DNA from: Bacteroidetes bacterium GWE2_42_24
GTDB taxonomy: Bacteria > Bacteroidota > Bacteroidia > Bacteroidales > TTA-H9
Reading direction: 5' to 3'
Length of the DNA: 62,415 nt
Assembly (NCBI GenBank): GCA_001768515.1
Contig: MEOA01000034.1
Coordinates: forward strand, 1-62,415
The position numbers were made by a program, and so were the translations under genes. Shown here one piece after another: positions 37,441-47,440 of this stretch. The notes below the pieces were generated by a model. It saw only the letters and a program-made list of their open reading frames with translations. It searched no databases and was not told the DNA's origin. How positions within the stretch are numbered: position 1 is the first letter of the stretch; every line of letters starts with the position of its first letter.

Positions 37441-39042
37441 TTAGAATCCGTTTAAGGGCATTGTCACTGTTGGAATCAACACCAGCCATCCGAGGATGAC
37501 CATCAGCAGGATGAACTTCCATGCCCATTTAAACCACTTGCCAAATGGGATGCGGGCCACTTCTAATACGCCGATCAACACGCCTGAAGTGGGGGTAATC
37601 AGGTTGGTGAATCCATCGCCAATGTGGAATGCAGTGACAGTAGCCTGCTTCGACAGGTTCACCATTTCCGAAATATCGCGTAAAATGGGCATTATCAGGG
37701 CAGCCTTGGCTGTACCCGATGTAATAACGGCATTAATGGCAGATGTAAACACGTACATAAGCGACAGGGTGGTGATCTTCCCGGTGCCTTCGATGGTGTT
37801 GGCAATGCTGTACAAGATGGTGTCGATGATACGGCCATTCTCCAGTATAACGATGATGCCTCCTGCAAGACCTACCACCAGAGCGGCAGATAAGATGTCG
37901 CGGGCTCCTGCTATAAAGGACCGGGTGAGGTCATTGGCATCTTTGCCTATGGCGATACCGGCCACCAGCGCCATGGCAAAGAACAGGGCGGCCAGTTCCA
38001 TCAGTCCCCATGCAAATCCCATCACGCCTACTACCAGAAAAAGGATGGTGTACATCAGGATGTTCAACACGAAGAATTCCATTGAACTCTTCAATGACCT
38101 GTATCCTGTAAAAGCAAAGAGGAGGGTGGCTACCGGGAGAATGGGCAGGGTGGATGACATACTTCCCATCGCCATGGTGGTCATGGGCCAGTTGATGGAA
38201 ACGAGGATCAATACAGCCAAAGTGCCTATGTAGGCGATCCATGCACCATGACCGGCCGGGGTGCGGAGATTGAGGTCGGCTTTGGTGTGATGTTCACGCC
38301 AATAGGCGTCCTCTTCGTACACAAGACTAGATTTGGGATTTTTTTTCACTCGGCTGGCATACCATAGTACATAGCTGATGCCGACGATGTTGATAATCAT
38401 CCAGATCACAAAACGGTATTCTATTCCTGAGAACATCCTGATGCCTGCAATTTCCTGGGCGATGCCCAGTGTGAAGGGATTCATCAGGCAGCCGGCAAAT
38501 CCGATGCCTGCACCGATAAACGACATCGAAACCCCTACAATGCTGTCGTAACCCATCGAGATAGCCAGCGGAACAAAGATGATGGTAAAAGCGATGGTCT
38601 CTTCGCTCATGCCAAAGACTGCACCAAAAAAGCTAAACATCAGCATTACAACCGTAATGATGATGTTATTGACACCCAGGTAGCGAATCAGACGATAGCG
38701 CTCCAGCCGGTTGCTTTTCTTCAGAAAGGAATATACCCCTACGTCGATAGCACGGCTCTCGTTGAGAATCCAGAAAGCACCTCCAAGAATCAGAATGAAT
38801 ACTATAATCTTCGGCGAGCGGGCAAAACCCTGATAAAAAGCAGCGAAAATTTCCCATGTCTGCGGCCGGCTGTCGACGTAATGAAACGATTGGGTGTTGA
38901 TGACCTCCCTTTGTCCTGATGCAGTCTGGATTACTTCCCGGTCGAACATTCCTCCCGGTACAACCCAGGTAAACATGGCTGCCACCATGATGATAATGAA
39001 TACGATAACATAGGTGTGCGGAATCTGATGCTTTTTGGCCAT
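37441..39042 (-). CDS. YfcC/ArcD-type (C4-dicarboxylate anaerobic carrier family) membrane transporter
   Basis: A 533-residue inner-membrane carrier with about 12 hydrophobic spans, starting HTYVIVFIIIMVAAMFTWVV and PGGMFDRE. The family hallmarks FFGAVFGMSEETIAFTII and FTSAINAVITSGTAKAALIM are well kept. Also clear is HIGDGFTNLITPTSGVLIGV near the C-terminus. Relatives take up amino acids, dipeptides or dicarboxylates, often for fermentation. Substrate is inferred only from the adjoining C69 peptidase, 14 bp downstream, with which it probably forms one transcript. Confidence 0.88.
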   Translation of the reverse strand: MAKKHQIPHTYVIVFIIIMVAAMFTWVVPGGMFDREVIQTASGQREVINTQSFHYVDSRPQTWEIFAAFYQGFARSPKIIVFILILGGAFWILNESRAIDVGVYSFLKKSNRLERYRLIRYLGVNNIIITVVMLMFSFFGAVFGMSEETIAFTIIFVPLAISMGYDSIVGVSMSFIGAGIGFAGCLMNPFTLGIAQEIAGIRMFSGIEYRFVIWMIINIVGISYVLWYASRVKKNPKSSLVYEEDAYWREHHTKADLNLRTPAGHGAWIAYIGTLAVLILVSINWPMTTMAMGSMSSTLPILPVATLLFAFTGYRSLKSSMEFFVLNILMYTILFLVVGVMGFAWGLMELAALFFAMALVAGIAIGKDANDLTRSFIAGARDILSAALVVGLAGGIIVILENGRIIDTILYSIANTIEGTGKITTLSLMYVFTSAINAVITSGTAKAALIMPILRDISEMVNLSKQATVTAFHIGDGFTNLITPTSGVLIGVLEVARIPFGKWFKWAWKFILLMVILGWLVLIPTVTMPLNGF

Positions 39043-39155
39043 AACGAATGAGTAGAATTTTCAGGATGAGAAGGCAAACCTAAGCATTTTTTCAAGAAGT
39101 GAAGCGGGCTCAGTTATCAATCACTTTATGCTCATCGGGTTTTTTCTGAATACTA

Positions 39156-40448
39156 CTACTTTCTCAGTTTCTTATTCATCGTTTTCTCAATGGCGTCTAT
39201 TGTCACTGGAATGAGTGCAGAGAGAACAACAGATCCGTCAGGGGTAACCAGTACATCATCTTCAATACGGATGCCAACGCCCCTGTATTCTGCTGGCATG
39301 GTGGTGTCATCAGCCGGAATGTAAATGCCGGGTTCGATGGTGATGACCATCCCGGCAGCGAGGGTATTGCCCTGCATCACGTCGTGAACATCAATACCAA
39401 TCGGGTGTGTAATGCCATGAGGAAGGTACCTGCCATTAAATCCTGCTGAATCATAGATGTGTTGAACGACATGTTGTAACTGATCAGTGGTAACGCCTGG
39501 TTTTATTATTTCTATTGCTTTATCATGTGCTTTCAATACCAGATTGTACAGCTTTTTCCGGGCTTCAGTAAATTTGCCATTAACCGGGAATGTACGTGTT
39601 ATATCGGCTGAGTAGCCATTAAACCAGGCTCCGACATCCATGACAACCATATCTCCGTCGTTCATCTGTCTCCCGTTCTCTTCATGATGAAGAATGAGTC
39701 CGTTGGTGCCTGAGCCAACGATAGAAGGGAAGGCTGTAGTGGTGGCACCACCACTCTTAATGGCATATTCGAAGGCTGCCTGTAACTCGTATTCATACAT
39801 GCCCGCACTGCAATGCTGCATGGCACTGATGACTCCGTTTCCGGTAAGGTTGATAGACTGACGTATCATTTCCAACTCATAGTCTGATTTGAGTTGCCGG
39901 AGGGGTGTGGTAATCACACCAACGGGTTCAATGGAAAGGCTTTTCAACTTTTCTTTTTTAGCCCTGATCATCGACAAGTGGAGAAACTGCCCTTTATTAT
40001 TTATCCAGTCATGAACGAATTCAGGTTCGGGTAGCCGGGTGTACAACACAGAAAAGCTTTGTTCGAGCTGGTGGTATATGTTTTGAAACTGCGTTATCGG
40101 AAGAATGGTGTCGAATGGCTGAAACAGGGAGGGGCTCCTATCGGAAAACAATATAGATGTGATCTCAGGGTGCTTGTCCCATTTTCCTTTTGGAAACAGC
40201 ATGCAGGCGGTATTGGGTTTATCGTTTCCGGTGAACCATAACAGATCGGCATTGGTCTGATAGCGTACTTTCTCTTCACCCAAAGTCGATGGTGCTTTCA
40301 GAACAATCCATGAGTTGTCGTTTAGTAACCGGAGTGCATGGTTATGCCTGTCCCTGATCTCCCTGTCCGGAAATGAGATGGTCTGTGCCCGCGAAGTGCC
40401 GGCACAGACCATTCCAATCAGGATAACGATTGGGTAAACGAATCTCAT
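39156..40448 (-). CDS. Exported Xaa-Pro aminopeptidase (M24B)
   Basis: A 430-residue metallopeptidase that removes N-terminal residues before proline. A signal peptide (IVILIGMVCAGTSRAQ) places it outside the cytosol, unlike E. coli PepP. The five pita-bread metal ligands are all seen: Asp in VVMDVGAWFNG, Asp in YSADITRTFP, His in PHGITHPIGI, Glu in ITIEPGIYIP and Glu in IRIEDDVLV. The N-terminal creatinase-like domain spans residues 25-180. Six bases separate it from the next gene upstream (40454), so the two are co-transcribed. Confidence 0.94.
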   Translation of the reverse strand: MRFVYPIVILIGMVCAGTSRAQTISFPDREIRDRHNHALRLLNDNSWIVLKAPSTLGEEKVRYQTNADLLWFTGNDKPNTACMLFPKGKWDKHPEITSILFSDRSPSLFQPFDTILPITQFQNIYHQLEQSFSVLYTRLPEPEFVHDWINNKGQFLHLSMIRAKKEKLKSLSIEPVGVITTPLRQLKSDYELEMIRQSINLTGNGVISAMQHCSAGMYEYELQAAFEYAIKSGGATTTAFPSIVGSGTNGLILHHEENGRQMNDGDMVVMDVGAWFNGYSADITRTFPVNGKFTEARKKLYNLVLKAHDKAIEIIKPGVTTDQLQHVVQHIYDSAGFNGRYLPHGITHPIGIDVHDVMQGNTLAAGMVITIEPGIYIPADDTTMPAEYRGVGIRIEDDVLVTPDGSVVLSALIPVTIDAIEKTMNKKLRK

Positions 40449-40453
40449 CTCCC

Positions 40454-41269
40454 TTATTTCAATGTCCGTTTGGTTGTCATCTTCTGGCTGATAGGAATTA
40501 CCATCGATTGCTGACCTGAGAGGGCAAGATTGATCTGGTTCTCGGTCACCAGTTCTTCATCAATCAACATGCCTGATTTAGCATCGATGTATAGGTTTCC
40601 TGCCGTCTTGCCGGTTCCTTCCATGAAGAAATCCATCCCCTGCATCGAGGTTTTGCCTTCATTGGCGATGTCGGCAGTCACTTTTATTACAAGGCATTTT
40701 ACTCCGTTGTGTTTGGTTTGTTCAGCGATGACATAATTTGTTTTGGTGTTAATGACCAACTGACCACCCATGAAATCGGTGCTATCGGTGCGATCCAGAG
40801 TCCATTTTTCTCCAACACTGACTTTGGATTGTTCAAATGGTACCATCGGCAGCGAAGGTTTTATGTAGATACCCATGGAAATAGCACCTTTCTGTTTCGA
40901 GGAATCGGAACGTGCATCGGCTTTGCTGATCATTTTTCCCAGTTTGTCAACCTCATAGCGGACAACCTCAGCCATTTCTGCACCTGGTGTAAAGGTTGAA
41001 TCCATCATCGCAGAGTTGAGTACCAGAGTGTCGGTAATTACCGTGCCAACCAAAGTGTAATTGTCGCCTTTCTTGTTTTCTACCAGATAATTCTGGGTTC
41101 CGGAAGCTTTCATGTTGATGATCATTTCCTGACCACCCATCGACTGGGTCATTGTACCATTGAGGGATGTGGTGTAATTGAATTCCTGTCCTTTTTTTAG
41201 CTTCAGGGTCTGGGCTGAAACAAAATTAATACAGAGTGCCAATACAGCAAGAATAAGGGTATTTTTCAT
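40454..41269 (-). CDS. Exported protein of unknown function (DUF6263-like)
   Basis: A 271-residue protein with a signal peptide (LILAVLALCINFVSAQ). After it comes a beta-rich domain: LKLKKGQEFNYTTSLNGTMT, GTVITDTLVLNSAMMDSTFT, VRYEVDKLGKMISKADARSD, KWTLDRTDSTDFMGG, then ASGTQNYLVENKKGDNYTL earlier. The overall pattern resembles DUF6263-type lipid-binding-like proteins, but I am not sure of the family. It lies 6 bp upstream of the Xaa-Pro aminopeptidase and 40 bp downstream of the M28 gene, so it probably belongs to the peptidase operon. Confidence 0.6.
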   Translation of the reverse strand: MKNTLILAVLALCINFVSAQTLKLKKGQEFNYTTSLNGTMTQSMGGQEMIINMKASGTQNYLVENKKGDNYTLVGTVITDTLVLNSAMMDSTFTPGAEMAEVVRYEVDKLGKMISKADARSDSSKQKGAISMGIYIKPSLPMVPFEQSKVSVGEKWTLDRTDSTDFMGGQLVINTKTNYVIAEQTKHNGVKCLVIKVTADIANEGKTSMQGMDFFMEGTGKTAGNLYIDAKSGMLIDEELVTENQINLALSGQQSMVIPISQKMTTKRTLK

Positions 41270-41308
41270 TTTTTTTACAATTATTGTGAGCGCGTAAAAG
41301 TAATTAAT

Positions 41309-42832
41309 TTATTTGTTGAGTGTATAATGTTGGCTTTCATTGGCTATCTGCCATGCAGTGAGAAAACCGAGGTGGGCTGTTTTGGCTGCTTTCAACGCGT
41401 CTGATTTATCAGGATTATCGGTAACCTTATGGTAATCATTGTGTAATCCGCTGATGAAGAAAAGGAAAGGAACTCCTTTATCGGAGAAGCTGGCATGATC
41501 GCTGCCACCTGTTAGTTCATTTTTATCAAGTATAAGGTTTAGGCCGATTCCTTTATTTTTTGATTCGACGATGTTGGCCAATTCCGGACAGGCTGCTGCT
41601 CCTTCCAGAAAGAGGCTGTCACCATTACGGCTGATCATGTCAAGGTTAATCATGGCCACGGTCTTCGCTATCGGCATGAACGGCTTTCTGACATAAGCCT
41701 GTGATCCCAAAAGCCCGCGTTCTTCTCCTGCAAACAGGATGAACAACACCGATCTTTTCGGCGCTGCCTTCTGTTGGGCGAAGAGCCCTGCAATAGCCAT
41801 AACGCCTGATGTCCCCGATGCGTTATCATCGGCACCGTTGAAAATGTAATCGCTGCCATCTTTTTTGTCTTTGCCGGCGCCTACATGATCATAATGAGCA
41901 CCAATCACCAGCAGTTCGTCCTTAAGCAGCGGATCAGATCCTTCCAGAAATGCAGCTACATTATCGGCCTCCAGTTGCTCAGTCTGCACATTGGTATGGA
42001 TTCTTGCCGATGCTTCCACAATGGGCAGAGAGGCTGGTAAAGCCCCTCCATCAAGCTTTTCCTGAACCGACTTCAACGCATCCGCACTTCCCCAGAGGGC
42101 TTCAATGACCGGCTCCCCTGCATGAACTGCGGGAACAAGTTTTCTACCCGGATCGGCGGTGTGGACAGGCATCAGATCATCTGGCATGATCTTCGAAAGC
42201 GAAGGCCACGGGTAACCACGTGGTTTAAGGATCAGCCGCCTGGCAGGTCCGTTTATCATGACAAAACCGATCGCCCCGTGCGAAATGGCGTTATTGGCCT
42301 TGACGTTTTCTGCTGTCAGCTTTTCGGAGGGCATCACACCGCTCCCTTTGGGGCCGTCACTTAATACCACTACGATCTTACCATTCACATCGAGTCCGCG
42401 ATAATCATCATATCCGTTAGCCGTATCTGTGATGCCATAGCCGGCAAAGATAATGGCAGATTCAACTGCTGTATCAGCCGCGAAAAGGAATGGGATGAAT
42501 CCACTTTTCAACGGGATGACGGTTGTTTTCCCTGATTTTGTTACCGTCATACTGTTATCGTTTCCAAGATGCTGGCGTTGCAACCCGATGGAATGACGGT
42601 ATGAACTGCCGGCAGGTTTTATTCCCAGCGTTTTAAATCGGGCAATGATGTATTCGGCGGCAGTATCCAGTCCCGGACTAGGAGTGTTGCGACCCATCAG
42701 CTGATCGGAAGCGAGGTAGTTGAGATTGTTTCTGATTTCAGTGGCTGTCGTCTCAACAGGCTGACAGTTTTGTGCCATGATATTGTACCCTAAAAGGCAC
42801 GAACAGGCTAAGATAGATAGTTGCTTATACAT
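41309..42832 (-). CDS. Exported M28 family zinc aminopeptidase with a PA domain
   Basis: About 507 residues from ATG 42832, the Met that begins the signal peptide (YKQLSILACSCLLGYNIMAQ). The M28 two-zinc site is complete: GAHYDHVG (His, Asp), GADDNASGTSG (Asp bridging), FAGEERGLLGS (catalytic Glu and ligand), NLDMISRNGD and SDHASFSDKGVPFLFFISG (His). A protease-associated domain is inserted at about residues 115-220. It probably trims peptides in the periplasm or outside, together with the neighbouring peptidases and carrier. Confidence 0.93.
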   Translation of the reverse strand: MYKQLSILACSCLLGYNIMAQNCQPVETTATEIRNNLNYLASDQLMGRNTPSPGLDTAAEYIIARFKTLGIKPAGSSYRHSIGLQRQHLGNDNSMTVTKSGKTTVIPLKSGFIPFLFAADTAVESAIIFAGYGITDTANGYDDYRGLDVNGKIVVVLSDGPKGSGVMPSEKLTAENVKANNAISHGAIGFVMINGPARRLILKPRGYPWPSLSKIMPDDLMPVHTADPGRKLVPAVHAGEPVIEALWGSADALKSVQEKLDGGALPASLPIVEASARIHTNVQTEQLEADNVAAFLEGSDPLLKDELLVIGAHYDHVGAGKDKKDGSDYIFNGADDNASGTSGVMAIAGLFAQQKAAPKRSVLFILFAGEERGLLGSQAYVRKPFMPIAKTVAMINLDMISRNGDSLFLEGAAACPELANIVESKNKGIGLNLILDKNELTGGSDHASFSDKGVPFLFFISGLHNDYHKVTDNPDKSDALKAAKTAHLGFLTAWQIANESQHYTLNK

Positions 42833-42913
42833 AGACAGAAAAAAGTTAGCTTTTTTTTCGTTACAGATGTAACGACGATTTACCGGGAAACAAATTACCA
42901 CTGAAAATGAGTG

Positions 42914-45900
42914 TCAGGGTAACTTTTTATCGTCTTCCATTTCTACATTCAGTGTATCAGTTATTATGAGTGCAGGGGGCGGTGTCCGTTTTTCAAAAAT
43001 ATCCTTCAGTTTATTGAATTCACGCCTGTAGGAGAAGCCGATTCCCTGAGTGTACGGGGAATTGTTGAATACCTGATCCAGGTTATTGGATCGGTTGAAA
43101 GCCTTAAATTTGAATCTTCCGTCCTCGGTAAGCTTAACCTCTACATTCACATCACCCACGATATTACTCGTGCGGTTTGATCCCTCCTGGCCTGTTACAC
43201 CAAGGTTCCCGTCGATGGTTACCCTGTTGTCGAAGAGTTGTGTTCGCATGATCACCTCAAACTCTTGCGCTGAAATGTTATCCCCCGGCCGATAATTGAT
43301 CCCTATATCGACATCACGGCTGACCTGTGAAAGCAGGTTGCTGACCTGATTCGATAAAAGCTCAAACCCGCTTATTCCTATCGTGTTGGAAATGGAGTTG
43401 TTCCCGGTCTGAAAACTGAAGTTGTTGAGCACGAGCAGCGAGAGAATCTGTTGCGTCATGACGACCTCGTTGGTGGTATCAAGTTTGGCGTAGATTACCT
43501 GTTTATAGGTTTCATCAAGCTTCGGAAATTCAAGCCCGAATGAAATGTCAGGATTCAGCAGTTTGTTCTTTAACCTGATAATGCTGTTAACCGGGATTCT
43601 TGCCCTGGTAATTGTTGAGTCCAGTTCCAGGTCAAGACCCGCGAGGGTAGTTCTGCTGTGGTGAACAGCGGTAAGGTTGATGACGGCATTGTAAGGACTG
43701 CCATTGAACCTGATGTTGCTCCCGGACCGGATTTCAAATCCCCTGCTGAAAAGATTTTTGTACTTAAAGAGGAAGTTCCCGCTGGTAATCTGGTATTCGC
43801 CATTTAGCCCAAGGTCGCCTTTCGAATTGACCGTGAGGTTGATTTCACCCTGTCCACGGCATTCAATGTTCCCCGACTGATAAGGCAGGGCAATTTCGAG
43901 CCTTGCTTCAGGGGTAAGCGTCAGGTCAAAGTTGAGATTGAATCCGCTAACATTGAGTTTGTATATAGGCGCTTCCTCTATTGAGTCGTGTGGTTGGTTC
44001 AGAAAGACGATAAAGTCATTATCGGCAATCGATGTTGACATCGACAGCGGAAGGAAGATCTCGGTACCCCGCAGAAGCTTCGTGCTCGCATTGAGCGTTA
44101 AATTGTTTAGAGGGCCGCTGATACGGATTGGGCCTGAGGCAATGGCTGTCCCATAGAAGAACCTGTTCTGAAAGGCATCGGTATTCATCAGTATAAACTG
44201 TTCGGGCCGTACTGTAATGTCCAGTTCAAAATCCTCAAGATAGTTATGCCTGATGACGCCTGTACAAGAGGCCTTATGACCAAGTGAGTCGTTGATAATT
44301 ATGTTGTCAAAAATGATTTTATCGTGCTCGATGGTAATTTCATCGGCCAGACTGTAACGGGTATTCAGGTAGTTGACCAGAAATTCCGTACGCATCAGCT
44401 TCACGCTTCCCTGAATATCGGGTTTTAACTGTGTCCCTGCCAGGTCAAGGTGGGCGGTTGCAAACCCGGATATCTGCGACAGGTTGTCTTCCAGCAAAGG
44501 GTTGAGGGCTTTCAGATCAAAGTTTTCGATGCCAATCTTGAGATCGAAGTTCTGCTTAACCGATGACGGATGGTAATAGCCCTTGATGCTGAGTGGATGA
44601 TACGAGTAATTATCGCCGTTGATCAGCGAGGTCGCATCAATGTGTAACGATTGCAGTTGGTCGATCCATTCGGAGTTAAGGCTCAGGGTTCCCATGCTGT
44701 ATCCATTGAAACCAAAACTATCAACGGTGGCATTGGCGGTGACGCGGGGTTGATCGAATACATTGAAGGCGATTGCCTCGCCGTTGATCAGTCCGTCGAG
44801 GTTTACTCCACTTGATGCTAAAAGGGCATCGAAATTGGAGAGATTGAAATTGACGAAGTTTACCTTGAGCTGAGCCAGTGTGTCGTCAGCAAGCGAGCCC
44901 TGCACGGTGAGCCATTGTGCCCCGTTGGTAAGCCCAACCTGGTTGAAGTGCCAACCCAGGCTATCGATAGTGACGCTGTTATTATGAGGAAACATCCATA
45001 TCTGTCCTCCAATGTTGAGCTTCGATTTGGTGACACTGATATCTACCGCCCTCTGTCTCCCAAAACTGGCATAGCCTGCAATGTCACCCCGGTTGAGATC
45101 CCTGATGTCGATATCATTCCATTTGAGATCGAATAAGATACTGTCATTGGCAACATCGGCCATAAAAGCCAGACTATCAAACGCGATTAAGGTAGTGTCG
45201 GAATCATACGATTCTTTGACAACTAATCTCTTGCACCCTGTTTCAATAACCAGTCGCTGGTTTTGTGTCTGGCTCCTCAGAAACCAATGTTCTAAACGCT
45301 TTCCTCCAATACTAATCGCGGGGGCATTGGCCTGAAGATTAAATTCAACGGCTTCGGCATCATAATGTCCTGTTATCCTTGAGTTGTGGGCAATCTTCAG
45401 GGTAGGGAAGAAGAGCGCTGTTATGGCGTCGGGATTGAGAATATGCAACTGGTAGGAAAATTGCTGCCCGCTGATATCCTTTTCGATGAGTTCATCACGC
45501 ATCTTAAATGATGCCACGTAATTTCGGATAAAGAGGGTTGCAGAACCTCCGATTTCCGAAAATTTTATTCTCCCTTTGATCAGTCCATCTGCAATATCGG
45601 AACTGAGGCTTATCAGCCTTTCCCCGTTGGCCAATGAATCTGTCCTGATGTCTATCGAGTTCAGGTTATAAGTTGCATGGGAATTCGAAACAACGAGGTT
45701 GTTGATGTTAATGCTTCCTGTCAGGTTATCAAGATCCGAACCACTGAAGTCGGTCAACAGCACCGCCGAAACAACCATCGTCGAATCAGTCTTTATCAGC
45801 CCCAGTTTTGCCGGATTGAAGTCGGAAATGGCTGCTGTAAAGTTGAAGGTTGGTAGTTTTTGGCTCAGGTCTGCAATGCCGTTAAAACTTAGTTTCAGGT

Positions 45901-47413
45901 TGGGGTCATCAATACCGAGAATCCCGCTGAAACGTTTCTGGTCGAACAGCCCGCTGATGTTAATCTCGTTGTATTCATAGCCTTTGACCCGCCACTGCCT
46001 GATTTTACCGTCGATGTCAAGATATAGATTGTCAAGCGATACTCCGTGTCCTTTCAGCGATGCCTCCATGGTAACGGGTCCGAAAAGAGCCTCTCCTGTC
46101 AGCACGCCGACGTCGAATTTGTCGAGTTTCAGATTCCCTTCATATTCTAGCTCGTAGCGTTTGCTTTGCCGTAAAACAAGGTCGGTGTTTATGGTGCCCA
46201 GCGCGGTATGGAAGGAGGCATCGGCTACAAAATCGTTGAAGAATCCTGTGAAATTTCCTTTGATCCCCAGAAAGCCCAGGCGGCGCATTTCTCGCGGAAG
46301 TGTTATCTGGTCGCCGACTTCCCCATATTTGGATCCGAGTTTAAACCCTTCAATGTCGGCAGTATTGGTGGTGAAATCTTTGACTTTTAACCTGATGAAT
46401 GTTTCTTCCACATTGGGAAGCCCTACCAGTTGTACTGCCCCGTCGAACCGGGACTCATCGCCAAAGGTAAAGGTAAACTGATCCGATTTCAGGTTACTGA
46501 CTTTCCCGTTGACCACCCCCCCGAACCGCACGGCGTTATCCATCCCCAGCAGGGAGGTGCTGAAAGGTGCCAGTTCTGCCAGGTTGAGCGCCGACCACCG
46601 TACAAAGGCTTCGATATTAATGCTGTCGATAAACATTTCGTAATCTTGCCAGGTGTTGTATTTGAACGCAAAGTCGCAGTCAAGGTCGCTCCTGGGTGTA
46701 AGTAATCTGGTGTCAAATCCCTGTAATGTAGTAGAACTCAGCCGAAAGTGCCCCGTCAGGTCTTTCAGTATAAGCCCGCTGCGTTCTTTTCCTGTAAGTT
46801 TGTTAAGTACAAAATCGAACGAATCGGCAATCATGGTAACGGCTTCAGCCTGCAGGGCGATGTCGTTTACATCAATGAAATGATAATCCATTCCCTGAAG
46901 ATCGCGGGGCTTGTTTTGGTTCAGGTAGGTGAAATGGACGCGTGACAGGTCGAGGTGCCCGCAATGAAGCCGCCATGGCGTTGTTTTGGATTCCGCTACC
47001 GGGGTTGTGCCTGCTGTCCCGAGGAGGTTGACCAATGCGCTGTAATTAAAGCTTGTGTCGCCGGCATATTTCACGATGTTTACCCGGGCACTGTCGAGCA
47101 TCACTGATGCCAATCGTATGCGATGACGTGCCGGCTGGAAACGGGAAGGAACAACAGTTAGCTTTTTAAATGCAATAAACGCGTCGCCGGTCTTATCGGG
47201 CACTACGACGTCGTTTAGCTGAATGTCAAAACGGTACCCGACACGTATCGAACCTATTGTAACCTGCTGCCCGAGCTGTTCTGTCAGCCAGCCTGCTGCC
47301 TGATGACCCAGCCATGTCTGCACCGCCGGACTTCGCAAAAAGGCGAAGAGCGCCGTGTGGATCGCCAGTAGAATAACGGCCGTGTAGAGTAATATTTTTG
47401 AAAATGTTCTAAT
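42914..47413 (-). CDS. tamB: TamB-like translocation/assembly module protein (DUF490)
   Basis: About 1500 residues. Inner-membrane-anchored protein of the AsmA/TamB group, a long beta-groove thought to span the periplasm and move lipid or assist outer-membrane protein assembly. The repeated beta pattern runs throughout and the C-terminal DUF490 domain (DLGLNGEYQITSGNFLFKYK to VFNNSPYTQGIGFSYRREFN) is well kept. The first ATG/GTG/TTG is TTG 47338, but that would cut off an in-frame anchor helix (ILLYTAVILLAIHTALFAFL). The open frame reaches 47422 with no canonical start, and ATT at 47413 is the best candidate. Function is inferred from the family. Confidence 0.88.
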   Translation of the reverse strand: MRTFSKILLYTAVILLAIHTALFAFLRSPAVQTWLGHQAAGWLTEQLGQQVTIGSIRVGYRFDIQLNDVVVPDKTGDAFIAFKKLTVVPSRFQPARHRIRLASVMLDSARVNIVKYAGDTSFNYSALVNLLGTAGTTPVAESKTTPWRLHCGHLDLSRVHFTYLNQNKPRDLQGMDYHFIDVNDIALQAEAVTMIADSFDFVLNKLTGKERSGLILKDLTGHFRLSSTTLQGFDTRLLTPRSDLDCDFAFKYNTWQDYEMFIDSINIEAFVRWSALNLAELAPFSTSLLGMDNAVRFGGVVNGKVSNLKSDQFTFTFGDESRFDGAVQLVGLPNVEETFIRLKVKDFTTNTADIEGFKLGSKYGEVGDQITLPREMRRLGFLGIKGNFTGFFNDFVADASFHTALGTINTDLVLRQSKRYELEYEGNLKLDKFDVGVLTGEALFGPVTMEASLKGHGVSLDNLYLDIDGKIRQWRVKGYEYNEINISGLFDQKRFSGILGIDDPNLKLSFNGIADLSQKLPTFNFTAAISDFNPAKLGLIKTDSTMVVSAVLLTDFSGSDLDNLTGSININNLVVSNSHATYNLNSIDIRTDSLANGERLISLSSDIADGLIKGRIKFSEIGGSATLFIRNYVASFKMRDELIEKDISGQQFSYQLHILNPDAITALFFPTLKIAHNSRITGHYDAEAVEFNLQANAPAISIGGKRLEHWFLRSQTQNQRLVIETGCKRLVVKESYDSDTTLIAFDSLAFMADVANDSILFDLKWNDIDIRDLNRGDIAGYASFGRQRAVDISVTKSKLNIGGQIWMFPHNNSVTIDSLGWHFNQVGLTNGAQWLTVQGSLADDTLAQLKVNFVNFNLSNFDALLASSGVNLDGLINGEAIAFNVFDQPRVTANATVDSFGFNGYSMGTLSLNSEWIDQLQSLHIDATSLINGDNYSYHPLSIKGYYHPSSVKQNFDLKIGIENFDLKALNPLLEDNLSQISGFATAHLDLAGTQLKPDIQGSVKLMRTEFLVNYLNTRYSLADEITIEHDKIIFDNIIINDSLGHKASCTGVIRHNYLEDFELDITVRPEQFILMNTDAFQNRFFYGTAIASGPIRISGPLNNLTLNASTKLLRGTEIFLPLSMSTSIADNDFIVFLNQPHDSIEEAPIYKLNVSGFNLNFDLTLTPEARLEIALPYQSGNIECRGQGEINLTVNSKGDLGLNGEYQITSGNFLFKYKNLFSRGFEIRSGSNIRFNGSPYNAVINLTAVHHSRTTLAGLDLELDSTITRARIPVNSIIRLKNKLLNPDISFGLEFPKLDETYKQVIYAKLDTTNEVVMTQQILSLLVLNNFSFQTGNNSISNTIGISGFELLSNQVSNLLSQVSRDVDIGINYRPGDNISAQEFEVIMRTQLFDNRVTIDGNLGVTGQEGSNRTSNIVGDVNVEVKLTEDGRFKFKAFNRSNNLDQVFNNSPYTQGIGFSYRREFNKLKDIFEKRTPPPALIITDTLNVEMEDDKKLP

Positions 47414-47440
47414 AGCTTCTGTGGTTTAAATATTCCTGAC

